From positions 30,419,000 through 30,482,999 of the forward strand of contig NC_054866.1 in the NCBI RefSeq assembly GCF_018320785.1: a DNA stretch of 64,000 bases. The letters run 5' to 3'. A model generated the notes under the pieces. It was not told where the DNA came from. It saw only the letters and a program-made list of their open reading frames with translations, and did no database searches. This stretch comes from Cheilinus undulatus (Eukaryota > Chordata > Actinopteri > Labriformes > Labridae). Shown here piece after piece: positions 1-11,759 of this stretch. Both the position numbers and the translations under genes were made by a program. Position 1 is the stretch's first letter. Each line of letters begins with the position of its first letter.

Positions 1-99
1 TGTCACACACCACGTTCTCCAGTACAATAGAGCTATAATATTTCAGCCCGAGGTACCTCTATCAGCTACAGAGCACACGAGTTGACTTGCAAAGAGGCA

Positions 100-215
100 T
101 CATGTTCTCCGGTTGACGTGTATTGACGTCAAAGCCATGGGGGTATTTGTACAGGAGGCGGGGCTACGGAGCCGCTCCACACTTCAGTGCCAATTGGTTG
201 CCAAGACAACGAGAC
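100..215. promoter_or_regulatory. Promoter-like cluster: CRE, GC box, CCAAT, X-box
   Basis: A dense group of sites in an otherwise AT-rich region. A perfect palindromic CRE (TGACGTCA) lies at 124-131, with a half site just upstream (112-118) and another at about 223. A GC-box-like GGAGGCGGGG lies at 153-162, a two-strand CCAATTGG at 190-197, and an RFX-type X-box GTTGCCAAGACAAC at 197-210, one base off a symmetrical X-box. CRE, CCAAT and X-box together are typical of CpG-rich vertebrate promoters, and X-boxes are frequent at ciliary genes. No convincing first exon is seen to the right, so the gene served is probably transcribed leftward out of the window. That direction is inference. Confidence 0.45.
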
Positions 216-1018
216 CCACCTCTTACGTCAACCGGTAAAATTGCTATTCCGAAATCTGTTTGCTCGCCTGCCCTTTTTGATTGCACGCATAGGTAACTTT
301 GAAGTCTCGCCCTGCAGGTGTTTTAATAAGCAGCTGCGCGTGACAAATGCAGGCAGGAGAGAGTAAATTTATTCGAAATCAGCATGTATCCCCCCTTTTA
401 TGTTCTTATCTTCAAAAGATAATGGATGGAAAATGGTTAAAAATGCATTTCAGTACTTATAAGTATGGAACCATGTGTCGATTGAAAGAAAGTGTAAAGA
501 CATTTCACTGCATTTTTGCACTGTTTTTTTAAATTCAGGAAAAGTATGTAATGTGTATTATATTATAGAATGCGAAACAATATAAGCCTTTATGATGCAA
601 AATGCAGGACCTTAAGTTAAACTCGAAATTAATCAGACACAGACATTTTGGTCAGCTAGCTTACATAACAGCACCATCTGTTGGTAAAAACTGCTAATTG
701 AAGCAGGCTGACCCTTATTTTATACGTTTATTACATACAGTGGAGCTTCCTCTCAAAAAGGCAAGGCTACGGTGGCCTGGAAGTGCAATACAAAAGTACA
801 AAGTCTGAAACACTTCACAAAGCATAGAACAAATGTACAGAGTCTAATACAAAATTGTATCAGACTTTGTAAATTTGTTTCAGGTTTTTTAAAAAAGTGA
901 TTCAGACTTTGCAATTTATTAGACTTCTTGTAAATTTATAATGTAAAATGTAAAACAATTTGTGTCAAGCTTTATAAAAAAGTTTCAGACATTGCATTTG
1001 TATTGCACTTTCAGGCCA

Positions 1019-1565
1019 CTGCACAAATGGGTAAAAAATGAAAAAGAAAAAAGAGTGGAAGAAACAAGTGAAAAGCTGAAAAAAATGGGTGAAAGTGGTC
1101 AAAAAGTGGCAAAAAAAGAGCAAAAATCACAAAATAGGTTAAAGTGAAAAAAAAAAGAATAGCACAAATGGCTAAAAAATGAAAAAAGAAAAAAGAGTGG
1201 AAGAAACAAGTGAAAAGCTGAAAAAAAATGGGTGAAAGTGGTCAAAAAGTGGCAAAAAAAGAGCAAAAATCACAAAATAGGTTAAAGTGAAAAAAAAGAA
1301 TAGGGAAAAATGGGGGGAAAGCTGCAAAAATGGGTTAAAAGTTGTTAAAAAAAATGTGAAAAGCAGCACAAATGAGATAAAATTGCCAAAAGGGCAGCAA
1401 AATGGTAAGAAGGTAAAAAACCCAGCAAAAATCTGCTAAAATGGGTCCAAAGTTGGGAAAAGTGGCAAAAATGGTTAAAAAGTGGGAAAAATACAAGCTG
1501 TGGAAAAAATTAGTCAAAAGTGGCAACAAGAAGTGGGAAAAATCGGTGAAAAGAGGCAAAATGGG
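1019..1565. repeat. A-rich degenerate tandem repeat
   Basis: Purine-rich tract built from drifting copies of AAAAATGGGTNAAAAGTGGC-like units. It includes a clear 141 bp tandem duplication: the block starting GCACAAATGG at 1021 recurs at 1162 with few changes. The complementary, pyrimidine-strand form of the same kind of repeat occurs at about 38100-38405 and 38985-39245. Apparent reading frames here are products of low complexity. Confidence 0.75.
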
Positions 1566-1896
1566 TTAAAAAGTAGCACTGATAAATAGTTTCATCAGAA
1601 CCCAATCATAGTTTGACACACGTTTTAGCACCAAAATGAGCCAACTGTTATCTAGGACGCTAACACCAATGCTACTGATCTAACACACATATAGTGATAT
1701 CATTAATAAATCACAACTGGGCAGGGGCCATTCTCTAGGTTAGGCCCAGTAGATTCTGTGGGCAGGCCTGGAAAGAAGTCTTTTAAGTTGGCATAAAATG
1801 TGACTGGACACCCTTACACACTTAAACAAATTTAAGTGAAACATTACCATCTTATTGTTGAAGAAGGAATGCAAGCACAGTACCGTGTAAGCAAAC

Positions 1897-1902
1897 TTTA
1901 TT
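1897..1902 (-). terminator. Possible minus-strand polyA signal
   Basis: TTTATT on the plus strand gives a canonical AATAAA on the minus strand. It lies about 60 bases past the stop codon of the minus-strand open stretch at 1961-2155, so the two may form a terminal exon. A lone AATAAA in AT-rich DNA is weak evidence. Confidence 0.25.
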
Positions 1903-1960
1903 TGACACCCACAGACCATGTGACCATGTTTGAGCTACACCTCACATTCACACCCAAAAG

Positions 1961-2155
1961 TCACTCTCCCAAGCACTGACAGTCGAACACAGAGCAGTGG
2001 ATCACTAAGCAGGCAGAGCAGCACTCCCTTTGCCTGAAGGCCTCTGCTGTCACGCATAGACTTCCTGAATGTAAGAGTTCCAGATGTGCTCTTGGCATTT
2101 CCTGTCGAACATTCTCCAAGAACACACTCAGCCTCTCCTTACTGGGCCTGTTACA
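1961..2155 (-). CDS. Possible terminal coding exon, unknown gene
   Basis: Minus-strand open stretch with mixed, non-repetitive composition ending in TGA at 1961-1963. It is cysteine-rich near its end (RECCSACLVIHC, then FDCQCLGE). An AG that could act as an acceptor lies just upstream (GTTGTAACAG), but its pyrimidine tract is poor, and in-frame stops precede it. A minus-strand AATAAA follows at 1897-1902. I cannot match it to a family or find a convincing partner exon. It could be the end of an unknown gene, a pseudogene scrap or chance. Confidence 0.2.
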   Translation of the reverse strand, partial: CNRPSKERLSVFLENVRQEMPRAHLELLHSGSLCVTAEAFRQRECCSACLVIHCSVFDCQCLGE

Positions 2156-2386
2156 ACTTTCCAAAACTCAGACCCAACAGCCCACTTAGTAGACACTCGG
2201 AAAGAACACAGGCATATTTTGTTAAATAACCTATAGGCTATCCATTCTCTTTCACAAATTTACAAGGCATGCATATTCTTGGTAATTAGACACTAATGGA
2301 TGAGACCATGATGTGTCCAAACTCTTTCAAAGATTAATTGGGGGGGGGGGGGTTCTCTCACAGTCAGGTGGTTTAAGGTCATCAGT

Positions 2387-2539
2387 CTAATCACAAATCC
2401 TGTCCCATCCCTTGTTATGAGTCCAAAAAGGAAGTCCGACATAGGGCTGGTACCACTCCTCAGGTTTGGTGAAAAGATCTTCAGTCTCAGAACAGGACAA
2501 TAGTGAGAGCGGATCTTTCAGGATCTTTGCTGTCCTCAT
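2387..2539 (-). CDS. Possible small ORF or terminal exon, unknown
   Basis: A 50-codon minus-strand open frame from an ATG at 2537-2539 to a TAG at 2387-2389. Composition is protein-like: it starts MRTAKILKDPLSLLSC and ends with several Trp, Tyr and Pro residues (EEWYQPYVGLPFW near its middle). It lies downstream of layilin on the same strand, about 750 bases past layilin's stop, and could be a 3' exon of an alternative transcript or of a separate small gene. No family recognised. A 12-G run sits at about 2341-2352. Confidence 0.2.
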   Translation of the reverse strand: MRTAKILKDPLSLLSCSETEDLFTKPEEWYQPYVGLPFWTHNKGWDRICD

Positions 2540-3228
2540 GTCTCATATGGTGACAAATCGGCTGAGCAGCTTAGTGGCTATATTGTATTGTTTACAATAT
2601 GAGTAACCTTACTTGCACTTCATCCTGGGGTTAAGTGTGCAATTTACTATGTCAAATATATCAGCACTGCTGCTGCACAGCTAAACTGAGCTGACTCATT
2701 GCTGCTTTTTGATTCCCAAGCCTCAGTACAGCTGGGAAGTTACATAATTTGTCAGTATCTCTGTGATGTAGGATAGTACCGCAACAAGGGCTACACTTAG
2801 TTTTGAGTTATTTGCAACTATTGTATAAACTGTTGGGACCATCTAGATTATAATTACTTAGTTTTTTCCATTCCATTTTGTTTGTTACTTTGAGTTACAA
2901 CTTAAAAACAAATAAAAAAACATTGACATTTCCTTTAGCGTTGGCTTAAGGTTGCTTAGACTTGATTGCAAATTATCAAATGATATGATAAGGTCAACAA
3001 AACAATGAAATTATCATCAGTCTTGACTAAAGGCTAGTTTGTGTTTATAGTGCTAAGTTTTAAGTTTTTTTCTGATGGCAATATGAATGCTAAATGCAAC
3101 ATGGATGCTAAATGAAGCACACAAAAATATAGCCAAGCCAGAAACCAGGCAAACAAAACCACCAAAGTAACCAGTCAGGTTTAAAAGGATGGTAAAAACA
3201 GTTTGTTTCTCCTCTCAACGTGATCATA

Positions 3229-3234
3229 TTTATT
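3229..3234 (-). terminator. layn: Layilin polyA signal
   Basis: AATAAA on the minus strand (plus-strand TTTATT), about 54 bases downstream of the layilin stop codon at 3288-3290. It is the nearest canonical signal and implies a very short 3' UTR. Longer forms ending further left are possible. Confidence 0.5.
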
Positions 3235-3287
3235 AGCATGTATGAGATCAAAGGATGCTCACAGGGACCAGATGGGTGTGACCAGTA

Positions 3288-6200
3288 CTATCCATAGATC
3301 TCATTTTCCACCCACCCAGTCTGAGCTTTGCAGGTCTCATAGATGTCATTGTTCACAAAGCCACTCTCCCTGTGTGTGCATGACACGTTCTCATAATCAT
3401 CACACTGGAGGTCCTGAGGCCGAGGAAGGTTGTACTTTCTTATGACGTCTGTGGGTACGCTGCTGTCCACAGCTGTGTGAGACAGTTTACTTATGTCACT
3501 GAAAGCATAAGGTCCTTGGATGGGGCAAGGTGATGGAGTTGATGTTGACATCCATGGATTTAATCTCTCTGGGTAGCTTTCTGTGACTGTTTTCCTCCTG
3601 AATACAAACAAACATTTCAGAGAACAATCTGGTCATCAAAGCTTGTTTTTACATGGAACACACTCATTAGTGAATCAACATCCTTACTGTTGAACATGTT
3701 TCACTGGCCATTCAGCTAATAAATCATATAAACAATACTCTAAATGCATTTCACAAACATATATGTATAGTATACAAAATTTACATCTAGTGCATCTAGG
3801 TTGATAATGTTTTATACTTAAATACAGCATTACAGTGCAGGAAAGCATGTTTTACCTCTTAGCATGCTGTCTGTAGCAGAAGAACCCAGCAGCTGCCATT
3901 AGCAGCAGCAACAGAGCAGGAATAGTTGCATAAAGGATGTAAGAAATATACAGGTTGCTGTCTGAGAAAGACACTGCAAAAGTAGGAATATTATTCAAAA
4001 AACTTAATATAAGGTGTTTTCAATTTTAGTAATCAAAAAGTGAAACACATAAAAGCTCCAAAGAATCATACACAATAAATGTTTTTTCTTCTTCTCTCCT
4101 ACCTGATGACTCAGAGAGTCCTATTTTTTGTCTCTCATCACTTTCTGTAGTTGACAGTATTCTTGGCCTCAGAGTTGGACCTGAAGGGATCAGAAAACAT
4201 TAAAAACACAAGATGAATGTAACAAGAAGAAAATGAAATAAAAAACCTTGTTTACAGCAATTGTGGTTTTAAACAGAAAGTAAGACTTGAGCAATTGAAT
4301 ACACTTTGAACATTTGCTGACTTAATATTTAAGAGGGATAAGATTTATCCTAAATAATATCTATCTTCAATGCAATCAGCATATAATTTGCAAATATCAA
4401 CAACACAAATATTGATGAAAAATACTTATTACAAGCATTTACATGGTAGTTTGGTACTTTAGCTTACTACATGTGCAGTCATTTTTTTCATCAAAACCCA
4501 CCAGACATGATACGGGGAAGTAGAAACATGTATGTTTTACCTGCATATGCCTTTTTCTCTTTCTCAGTAAAAACTGGCACTTTGTCTAGAAAAGTCAGAA
4601 AAAGGGGTAGTTAGTTCACAAAGCCATTCAGTCTGTTCATGTGCTATACTCTGGCTATATTTTGTAATCAAAACTACTTCAGCGATCTAATATAAATAAA
4701 AGAAACAAAGACACACATTCAAAAAGTGCTTCAAATATGAAATAAAGCATGTTAGTAGCACATCACTTGTGTAATTCTTCATGTTGACAGAAATGTGTCC
4801 GCAATTCATCTTTACATAAAATACTTTGTGCTAGATAAGAAATTGTTTTCCAGAAAGTTATCATTTACCATGGAATTGGAGATGTTGTGCATACAAAAAA
4901 AGTTGGTAACAAGTTCTGATTTTGTTCAGTAATTATGGTAGGTAAAAGAAGGGAGAGTTTGTTTTGTATCATCTCTGTCTTAACCTTAATGTCTTGTGCA
5001 AACAACTTGCTGTTTGAACAAAAGTTACACTTATTTGCAGATGCTAACCCCCTGTCTTGTGAGAAAGAAGTTCCTGTGCTGTGTAAGAAAACAGAATTTT
5101 GAATTGAGAAAACTACAGCCATCTTGTGGAAAAGGTGTCTGATGTCAAATTTTCTTGTGGAAATTAGTTAAAAATCTAAGGCTAACATGTATTCAATTAT
5201 TGATTATTATACAGAAAAAAACATAATACTCTTGGGGCTGGATGGTGGCGCAGGGTTTAGTGCTGCAAGAAAGTTACTGGTTTGAATCTCAAACTGGTGA
5301 GAGAGAGCTTTTCTAGGTGAAGTTTGTATGTTCTCCCCATGCAAGCATGGGTTCCCGTCTGGTACTTCCTCCCACGGACCCAAAAAATGCTTGTCAGGTT
5401 GGTTGGTGACCCTAAATTGACCTTAGGCATGAGTGTGAGCATGCCTGGTTGTTTGTCTTTATATATCAGCCCTGTGATTGACTGGTGACCAGTCCAGGGT
5501 GTACCCTGCCTCTAACCCAGTGACATCTAGGACTGGCTCAAGCTTCCTGTGACCCTGAACAAGATGAGCAGTATGATAAGGATGAATGGATCATTAGCTT
5601 AAAAAAAAACAGGATAGTTGTCTTGTGTGATAAAGTTGTTTTCATGTTCAACTTTGCTTGCACATAGCTATTACGTATGTAGTTCTATTAAGATTTTTGG
5701 GTGCTAACAAGTTATTATTTTTTATGCATTAGCTAACCCTCCTTATTGTTCGAACAAATGTGACAACAACAAAAACCTTTTTATTGGTGCTAAAAGGTTG
5801 TTACTGCCAAAACAGTACTGCACAATGTCTGAGATCCACTGGCTCACCTTCTGTATATTTGCAGACAAAGTTGTTTTTGGAGTTGCAGTTGTCATCATTC
5901 CACTGGAACAGGAAATGACCTTCTTCATCAGGTGGTGCGGATGGCTGGTGGTACAGCACTGCGCACATTTCACTACCGCAAGATGGTTCGTCCCAATGCC
6001 AGTTCCTACAAGAAAAGAGGGGCAAATTGTACATTTTTTTTTCAATTTTTCTTACCCATGTACTTGCAGAGGCCAAACGATATTGCATCACTTCCCTTTA
6101 CACAGTTTCAAGGCTGTGCTGTTAAAACAGTACAGTTTAAAATATGAGAAATACCTGAACTTGGCCTTGCTTCCATCCAGCCAGTAGTACTGCGACGGGC

Positions 6201-9200
6201 AGCCTGGTTTTGTGGTCCCTGCCCTGTAGTGCTGCGGGCTACGGCGGAGTCCGATCCAGAAGTCCCCATCTCCAGGCTGCATCCTCTGTATGAACCTCTC
6301 CATCAGCTGCTGCTCACTCTCTGTTTCAATGCTGAGCAGCTCACCTCCATCCAGCCTGCAGGCCTGCCTGGCATCCTCAAAGGTCAGCCTCCGTCTGCTG
6401 TCCTGAATGTAGGACACCTTGTAACAGGGACGCTGTGTACCGTGCCGACAGATCCTTTGGGCTGGACAACAAAGCCATCATGAGGAAAATAACATGATGA
6501 AAAAAGCAGGGTGTTCTTAATTTTCTGCAGACTTCCTGTGTTACCAACATGACCAGCAGATTACAAAGACACTGCAGTATCATGGAGGAATGGTCATTTT
6601 CAGGGTTGTATTACTTTTCTCCTATTTTGCCACGTGGTTAAGGCTGCTTGATTATGACAGAAATCCTGATCCCAATTATTTTGATTGGTAGTGAAACCAC
6701 CATTATTCAACTCCATTTTGATTTTCCTACATTGTCATATCATGCATTGGTCAAACAAACACTTCTTTCACTTTGAAAAACAAGCAAAAAAGAGTAAAAA
6801 CAAAAAAAATATTAAAAAATGATTTATCATAACAATGAATACACAAAAATAATTACTTTTATGGCCAAAATATAACAACAACCACTTCTATTTTCCAGGG
6901 GACTACCCTGTGGACAAAAAGAATATAGCTACACAGCATGTGGCACAGTAATTGCTTACTCATGATAATCTCGTGTGAGGCCGAAATTGAGAGAGTCTCA
7001 ATTATTAATTATTTATTAATTCCCAGCACTATGACTGTTTGGAGTAAACATCAAGATTTTAGTATGTAACTTGTGTTTTTAAAGCTTTAAGCTTGTTGTT
7101 CTAAGATTTGTCCTGTTTCAAATGGGTTGCATTTTTGGACCCATTCTTTTTTATATGGTGATGTTGAGTATTTTCTTCCTGAAAGGGCCCTCTTAGATGC
7201 CCCTATAGTCCATAAAACATGATGAAGTGGGCTCTACCAGTGGGCAGTAAGTTATAAAGTGCCCTCTAGGTGGCCTTTAAGTTGTCAAAATATTATAGTG
7301 TCCTCTTGGATGCCCCTTCAATATACAACAAATGTTAAAGTACACTCTAGGGCAAAGTTTGCAAACTACTTTGTCCAATGCACACCTTGGTTCAAGACAA
7401 AATGTCAAGGCATGCCATATTTGAATCCATGCAATGGGGCCTCTTTTATACGTATTTCAGTATATTTAGTTGTTGTATAGCTGTAGTGGTAGTACAAATT
7501 CCCACAGCACAGTAAGACCTGCCTTGTGCCATACCAGCAACACAACATTTCGGAAATTACTGCTCTTGGGCATTGGTTCCCAAAGTGGGGGTTGGGACCC
7601 CCGAGGGGTCACAATATACTGAGAGATCTTTGCTAACGTTAACAAAGATGGTGACAACAACACGGGATCAAGCCATAACGCCAAGCTACACTGGTGCAGT
7701 CCAGCAGACCCAAATTTGTACCCAAAACGACAACAGCTAACCTAACTAATGCAATCGATAATGGGTCACCAGAGACTGCAGACCAGGGACATCGTTGACA
7801 ACAAGGGGCTTCAAGACATCATCCGGGTCGCCTCGTACCGTACCACGGAACACCTACGAGAACTACTGTCACAAGAATCCGTGAACTGTATGACAGCTAA
7901 AAGGCAACTAGAAAAGCACTCAGAGACCGTAGACCTCCGCCATTAGCCCTATCTCCCAAAAGTGAAGAATCCTTCAAAAACATTCCTGGATCCAGACGGT
8001 GATCTGGATCATTCCCAAAATCTAATGCGCCAATTACTCCCTCCCCGGTGGGGTGGAGACGTGGTGAGGCAAAGCATTGGCTTCGCTACGTGTGAACTGT
8101 CATGGCGGAAGCACCCATGGTCTCACCAAACGACTGAAAGTTATGGCAGAGGGTGAATATTCCTCTATTCCTCCCAGCACTGTGAGTATTCTCCCTACAA
8201 TTTGCTGTCTTTCTCTCTGTTATGCTCCGACTCGCCTCCTCAACCAGGCGTGCGTCTTTCAAACTTTATACACTCCAAAACTTTGAATAGAAACACACCA
8301 AAAACATGCTGCTGGGATTGAAGTTACTCATGTCCGCCATCTCCTGGTGTAAAGTGGTAACAGTGCAGACCTCCACCATTACCCTGTCTCAGTCCCAAAA
8401 TTTAATCAGTTCTTCCTTATGCCATTTGTGACATTTCTTGAAAATTTCATGAAAATCCGTCCATGACTTTTTGAGTTATGTTGCTAAACAAACGAACAAA
8501 CAAACGAACAAACAAACGAACAAACCCACCCGATCACATAACCTTCTTCGTGGAGGTAAATAAAGTGGAGCAGCTGGCCCGAGCTACATTTATTTAACTG
8601 ATGAGAGACCACTGGACATCGGTCAGCAACTTCAGCTACCTCGGGGTAAAAGCACACCTGATCATTCACTTCACAGCAGAAGTTATTTTGTACCTGATGT
8701 GTTTGTCTTCTGGGCTCGTTTGCAGTTCAGAAATATTAAGTTATTGCTCAGTGAATTAAGACACTCTGATTTACAAACCAGAAATAAGTTTAAAAACTGT
8801 AGTTTGTTTAATATCACTTTATTTAAACACCATGCATATACTAATTTATTTTAAACAAAAATGTAAGTAAATGGTAGTATTTTAAATGTTGATTTATAGA
8901 AAATAATAACACTAATAATAATAATAATAATAATAATAATCATAATAAAAATACTTTTTTTTAGTAAAAAGTGCTTTCAAAGTGCTGTACATAAAGTTAA
9001 AATAATGAAAATAAACACTTGATAATACGTTTAAAAATCTAAAAATTACTAAAACTAAAGAAATGCTGTGATTGATCATGATTAATCACACCATAATAAT
9101 AAGAACCTTATTAATTTTTTTAATCAATTGACAACACTAGTATTCATACATAAATTCAATTTTTGACAGCCTACATACTACTTTATTTCCATTTACTACT

Positions 9201-9524
9201 TAAAAAACCATCATACTGCCCTGTTCCTACTACATGCTAACTGCTGGGAAAGCTTAGACAGGAGGGTAGCGGCCACTAACTGAAGCTCTAGTGGCGGAAG
9301 GTTCATTACAGTCTAAAGAGCATAAAAGACCGAGATTTCCAGCCTGTGTTTATCAAAAATGAGAAGTAATTAGTTTAACCAACTGGCAAATCTTGCGCCG
9401 GCTAATTCGATAAATAAATTCAACCATTTAACCTCACACATCCCTAGTCACGAATGCCTTCCAAAGAACAAATAACTTTTTTATATGATTTCAAACATTT
9501 CATATTTTACCCAATTATTGTAAT

Positions 9525-9574
<50 letters not shown>

Positions 9575-11710
9575 GGATAAAATCATTGCAATTTAAAATA
9601 AAACCATAGTCACAGAGGAGACTTGTGCTGAAGTCAAAGTGATGCTTAAAGAAATTCTTAAAATGTAAGCTTGCACACAACTATTCTTGGATGTGTATGG
9701 CTATGTGCAACAATACTTAAACCATATCCAGGGCCAGTGGGGGCCCCGTCTCTGGCACTGTTATTTTGGGTTCAAAAGCTGAGAAATATAAGAACCCTTG
9801 CTCTGGTGGGCCATCCAGTGGACAAGACTTGGTCAGGTACCCACTGGACTGGCCTTCCAGTGCACAAAACATGATAAAGTTCCCACTAAGGAGCTCTTCT
9901 AGTGGACAAAATGTGATAAAATGCCCAGCTCAAGAACATATATGGGGAAGATGGGCTCACCTAACCTATGCTGCTTTCCATCAATAGGGACATCCCAGGT
10001 GACCAAAACAAGATCACTAATATGGTGGTGGCCAACTACCTCTACCCTGGCTAATCTCCTTGGTAAAGAGTGGTTAAGAGTGACAAATGGCTAAAAATGT
10101 AATAATTCCTTGTCTGTTTTATTACAAAGGTGGAGTAGGTATAATCACATTATAAAAAATACTAATCCTATCCAGTAATTCCATCTGCTTCACAGTAAAT
10201 CTGTGACAACATTTAGTTCTGTCTTATGTTCAAATATTTCCCAATAAATTGAGTGGTTGGAAATTTCTGAAATTTAGGGTTGCGGCTGTGCTTTAAGGTT
10301 AGGGTTGTGTGTCAGTTTTTTCTTTATTCTGATACTGGTACTAAATCAATACTTCTTTTTAACAGTGTCTCTGCCTGAATTGATACTTTTAAAAGAAAAA
10401 AGTATGTTAAAAGGTGGTGTATCATACATGATTCAAAGAATTACCTGAAAAGAAACCAATTCAACATATAAGTAAAGGTGTAACCTCCTTATGTAAGAGG
10501 CTCAAACATTAGGTAATCAAGATGATAAACAAGTGTGCCCCTCCCCTGTCAACATTAGCTGTACCAGATAGACCTTTGCTGCACCTGTTGCTCATTTCTT
10601 TCTATGGTTGGAGTATGTGATTTTATCTCTCTAGTAAGACTGGGTTTCTGTTTGTTTGTTTGTTTGTTTTTTTTTGGGGGGGGGGGTGTGTCTATATTTT
10701 TTTTTTTTTCTGTAACCATGCAGGGGACTTAAAGACAGCTTTTGTCTTAATTGCATGGGGAAAATGGCACATGAACAGAATCTCTAATCTTCTTCAATAT
10801 AGGGCAAGCCAAACTGCAGCATTTAGTTCATGTACCAGCTATGTATTATTTAGCTATCAGCTATATTATCTATATAGCTATTTATATTTATGAACTTCAT
10901 GGGAATATAGTCAATCAAATTACACAACAGGAGTTTCCAGATATCATATTATTTCAATAGGCATTTTATGTTTCTTTTTTACTTTGATGTAAGAACAGTG
11001 TCGTTGCTGTCATTCAACCATAACAATGAAAGTAATAAAAAAGTACCAAGCATAATTCTGACATATTTTCTTGTTAGTTAACATAGGGGTACAGTATATG
11101 TGACCAAAAGATTGTGAACATATCATGAAAGTCGTGAAAAGGGAGCAATACAATTAAAACACTCGTGGGCCTTTTTTTATTTGCACAGTCCCTCGAATTT
11201 TATATTCCCTCTTTATAGATTAAATGAATGATGTTACAGGTTTGGATCATTAAGCGATTTTTTTTGCGGCATCAAAACAACAATAACAAGACCTCATGAC
11301 TCGATATTGGTGCGTTGACTAGTAAACACTGTTGATGTGCATTTTCGACCACGTCACGCGCTGCTCTGCTGCGTTTAACGGCAGCTTGTTTATCACAACA
11401 ACGGTCATTTTGAACGCCTACACTTTATGCGCAATTACTGTGACTTTAGTTGACTACCCACCTCACTACCTAAGCTAGTACAGTAAACGCGTCTTTAAGC
11501 TAAAGTCCCGTTAGCATAGCTGACTTAAAAGAAGCCCTTCGGCGTAGAACCAAAACAAAGTCTTATATTTGCAATGAACTACTGTTACAAGCTCCTAAAC
11601 TGACTTTGAAAGGGAGTTTTTCTGACGACGTTCTTACCAATGATATCAGAAGCGGATCCAGGGTGGAAAAAAACGGCGATGAAAGTGCCAAACAGCTTCA
11701 TACAATCCAT
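3288..11710 (-). CDS. layn: Layilin, C-type lectin membrane receptor
   Basis: Single-pass cell-surface lectin; in mammals layilin binds hyaluronan and, through its tail, talin and merlin. Seven coding exons join in frame with GT-AG ends: 11638-11710, 6155-6461, 5848-6005, 4541-4585, 4103-4180, 3856-3973 and 3288-3597, giving 362 residues (human about 380). Residues 1-20 form a hydrophobic signal peptide. The C-type lectin domain (about 28-178) has the layilin/chondrolectin hallmarks: CRHGTQRPCYKV, GDFWIGLRR, DEPSCGSE, YHQPSAP and WNDDNC. A membrane span lies at about 230-254. The tail ends with two ESGFVNNDIYE/TGWVENEIYG-type repeats, which separate layilin from chondrolectin. Start: I chose the ATG at 11708-11710; an in-frame ATG lies 14 codons upstream (11750-11752), and an internal Met at codon 4 would also leave a signal peptide. 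Intron 1 is 5.2 kb. Confidence 0.95.
5232..5592 (+). repeat. tRNA-derived SINE (V-SINE type)
   Basis: The head has tRNA-like promoter boxes: GGATGGTGGCGCAGGG (A box region) and TGGTTTGAATCTC (B box). It is followed by the conserved fish SINE/LINE-tail body with TATGTTCTCCCCATGCA, TTGGTGACCCTAAATTGACC and GACCAGTCCAGGGTGTACC, ending in a GGATGAATGGA tail. It sits in layilin intron 3 and is opposite to that gene. Full length but diverged from the usual consensus. Confidence 0.8.
7900..8560. repeat. Interspersed repeat, family unnamed
   Basis: Contains a stereotyped block also found in other fish sequences: CCTGGATCCAGACGGTGATC, then (8395-8475) CCCAAAATTTAATCAGTTCTTCCTTATGCC, TTTCATGAAAATCCGTCCATGA and TTTTTGAGTTATGTTGCT, then a CAAACGAACAAA microsatellite and a closing CATAACCTTCTTCGTGGAGGTAA. 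Related, more decayed text (CCAAAATCTAATCAGTTCATCC) occurs at 43220-43425 and 43963-44150, interrupted by a MITE. Likely the non-coding end of a transposable element. I cannot name the class. Confidence 0.55.
8485..8530. repeat. Microsatellite (ACAAACGA)n
   Basis: About six copies of an alternating AACAAACGAACA pattern, inside the interspersed repeat that ends at about 8560. Confidence 0.85.
8907..8945. repeat. Microsatellite (AAT)n
   Basis: Run of about 12 AAT/ATA triplets with one interruption, in layilin intron 1. Confidence 0.9.
9527..9575. repeat. Microsatellite (GATA)n
   Basis: Twelve near-perfect GATA tetranucleotides in layilin intron 1; likely length-polymorphic. Confidence 0.95.
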
Positions 11711-11759
11711 CTCTACATGTTCACAGGACTGTGCAGGACGATTTCCCTTCATCAATTAA

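Larger units (their letters stand above)
6462..11637. other. layn: Layilin intron 1, repeats only
   Basis: The 5.2 kb first intron shows no further coding exon. It holds drifting tandem copies of a GTGCCCTCTAGGTGGCC-like unit (7180-7345, with related copies at 9780-9930), an interspersed repeat at about 7900-8560, simple repeats (8485-8530, 8907-8945, 9527-9575) and a T/G homopolymer run at 10660-10690. The rest is AT-rich sequence in which I see nothing further. Confidence 0.7.

Noticed and set aside
1172-1559. Minus-strand frames rich in Phe and Leu
   Set aside because: They are translations of the A-rich degenerate repeat.
2000-2060. MicroRNA hairpin, possibly the mir-34b/c known near LAYN in mammals
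   Set aside because: There is a weak stem (GCAGAG with CCTCTGCTG) but no mir-34 seed text AGGCAGTG here or elsewhere that I could find.
5798-6187. 129-codon plus-strand frame
   Set aside because: It is the antisense shadow of layilin exon 3, which has correct splice sites and C-type lectin motifs on the minus strand.
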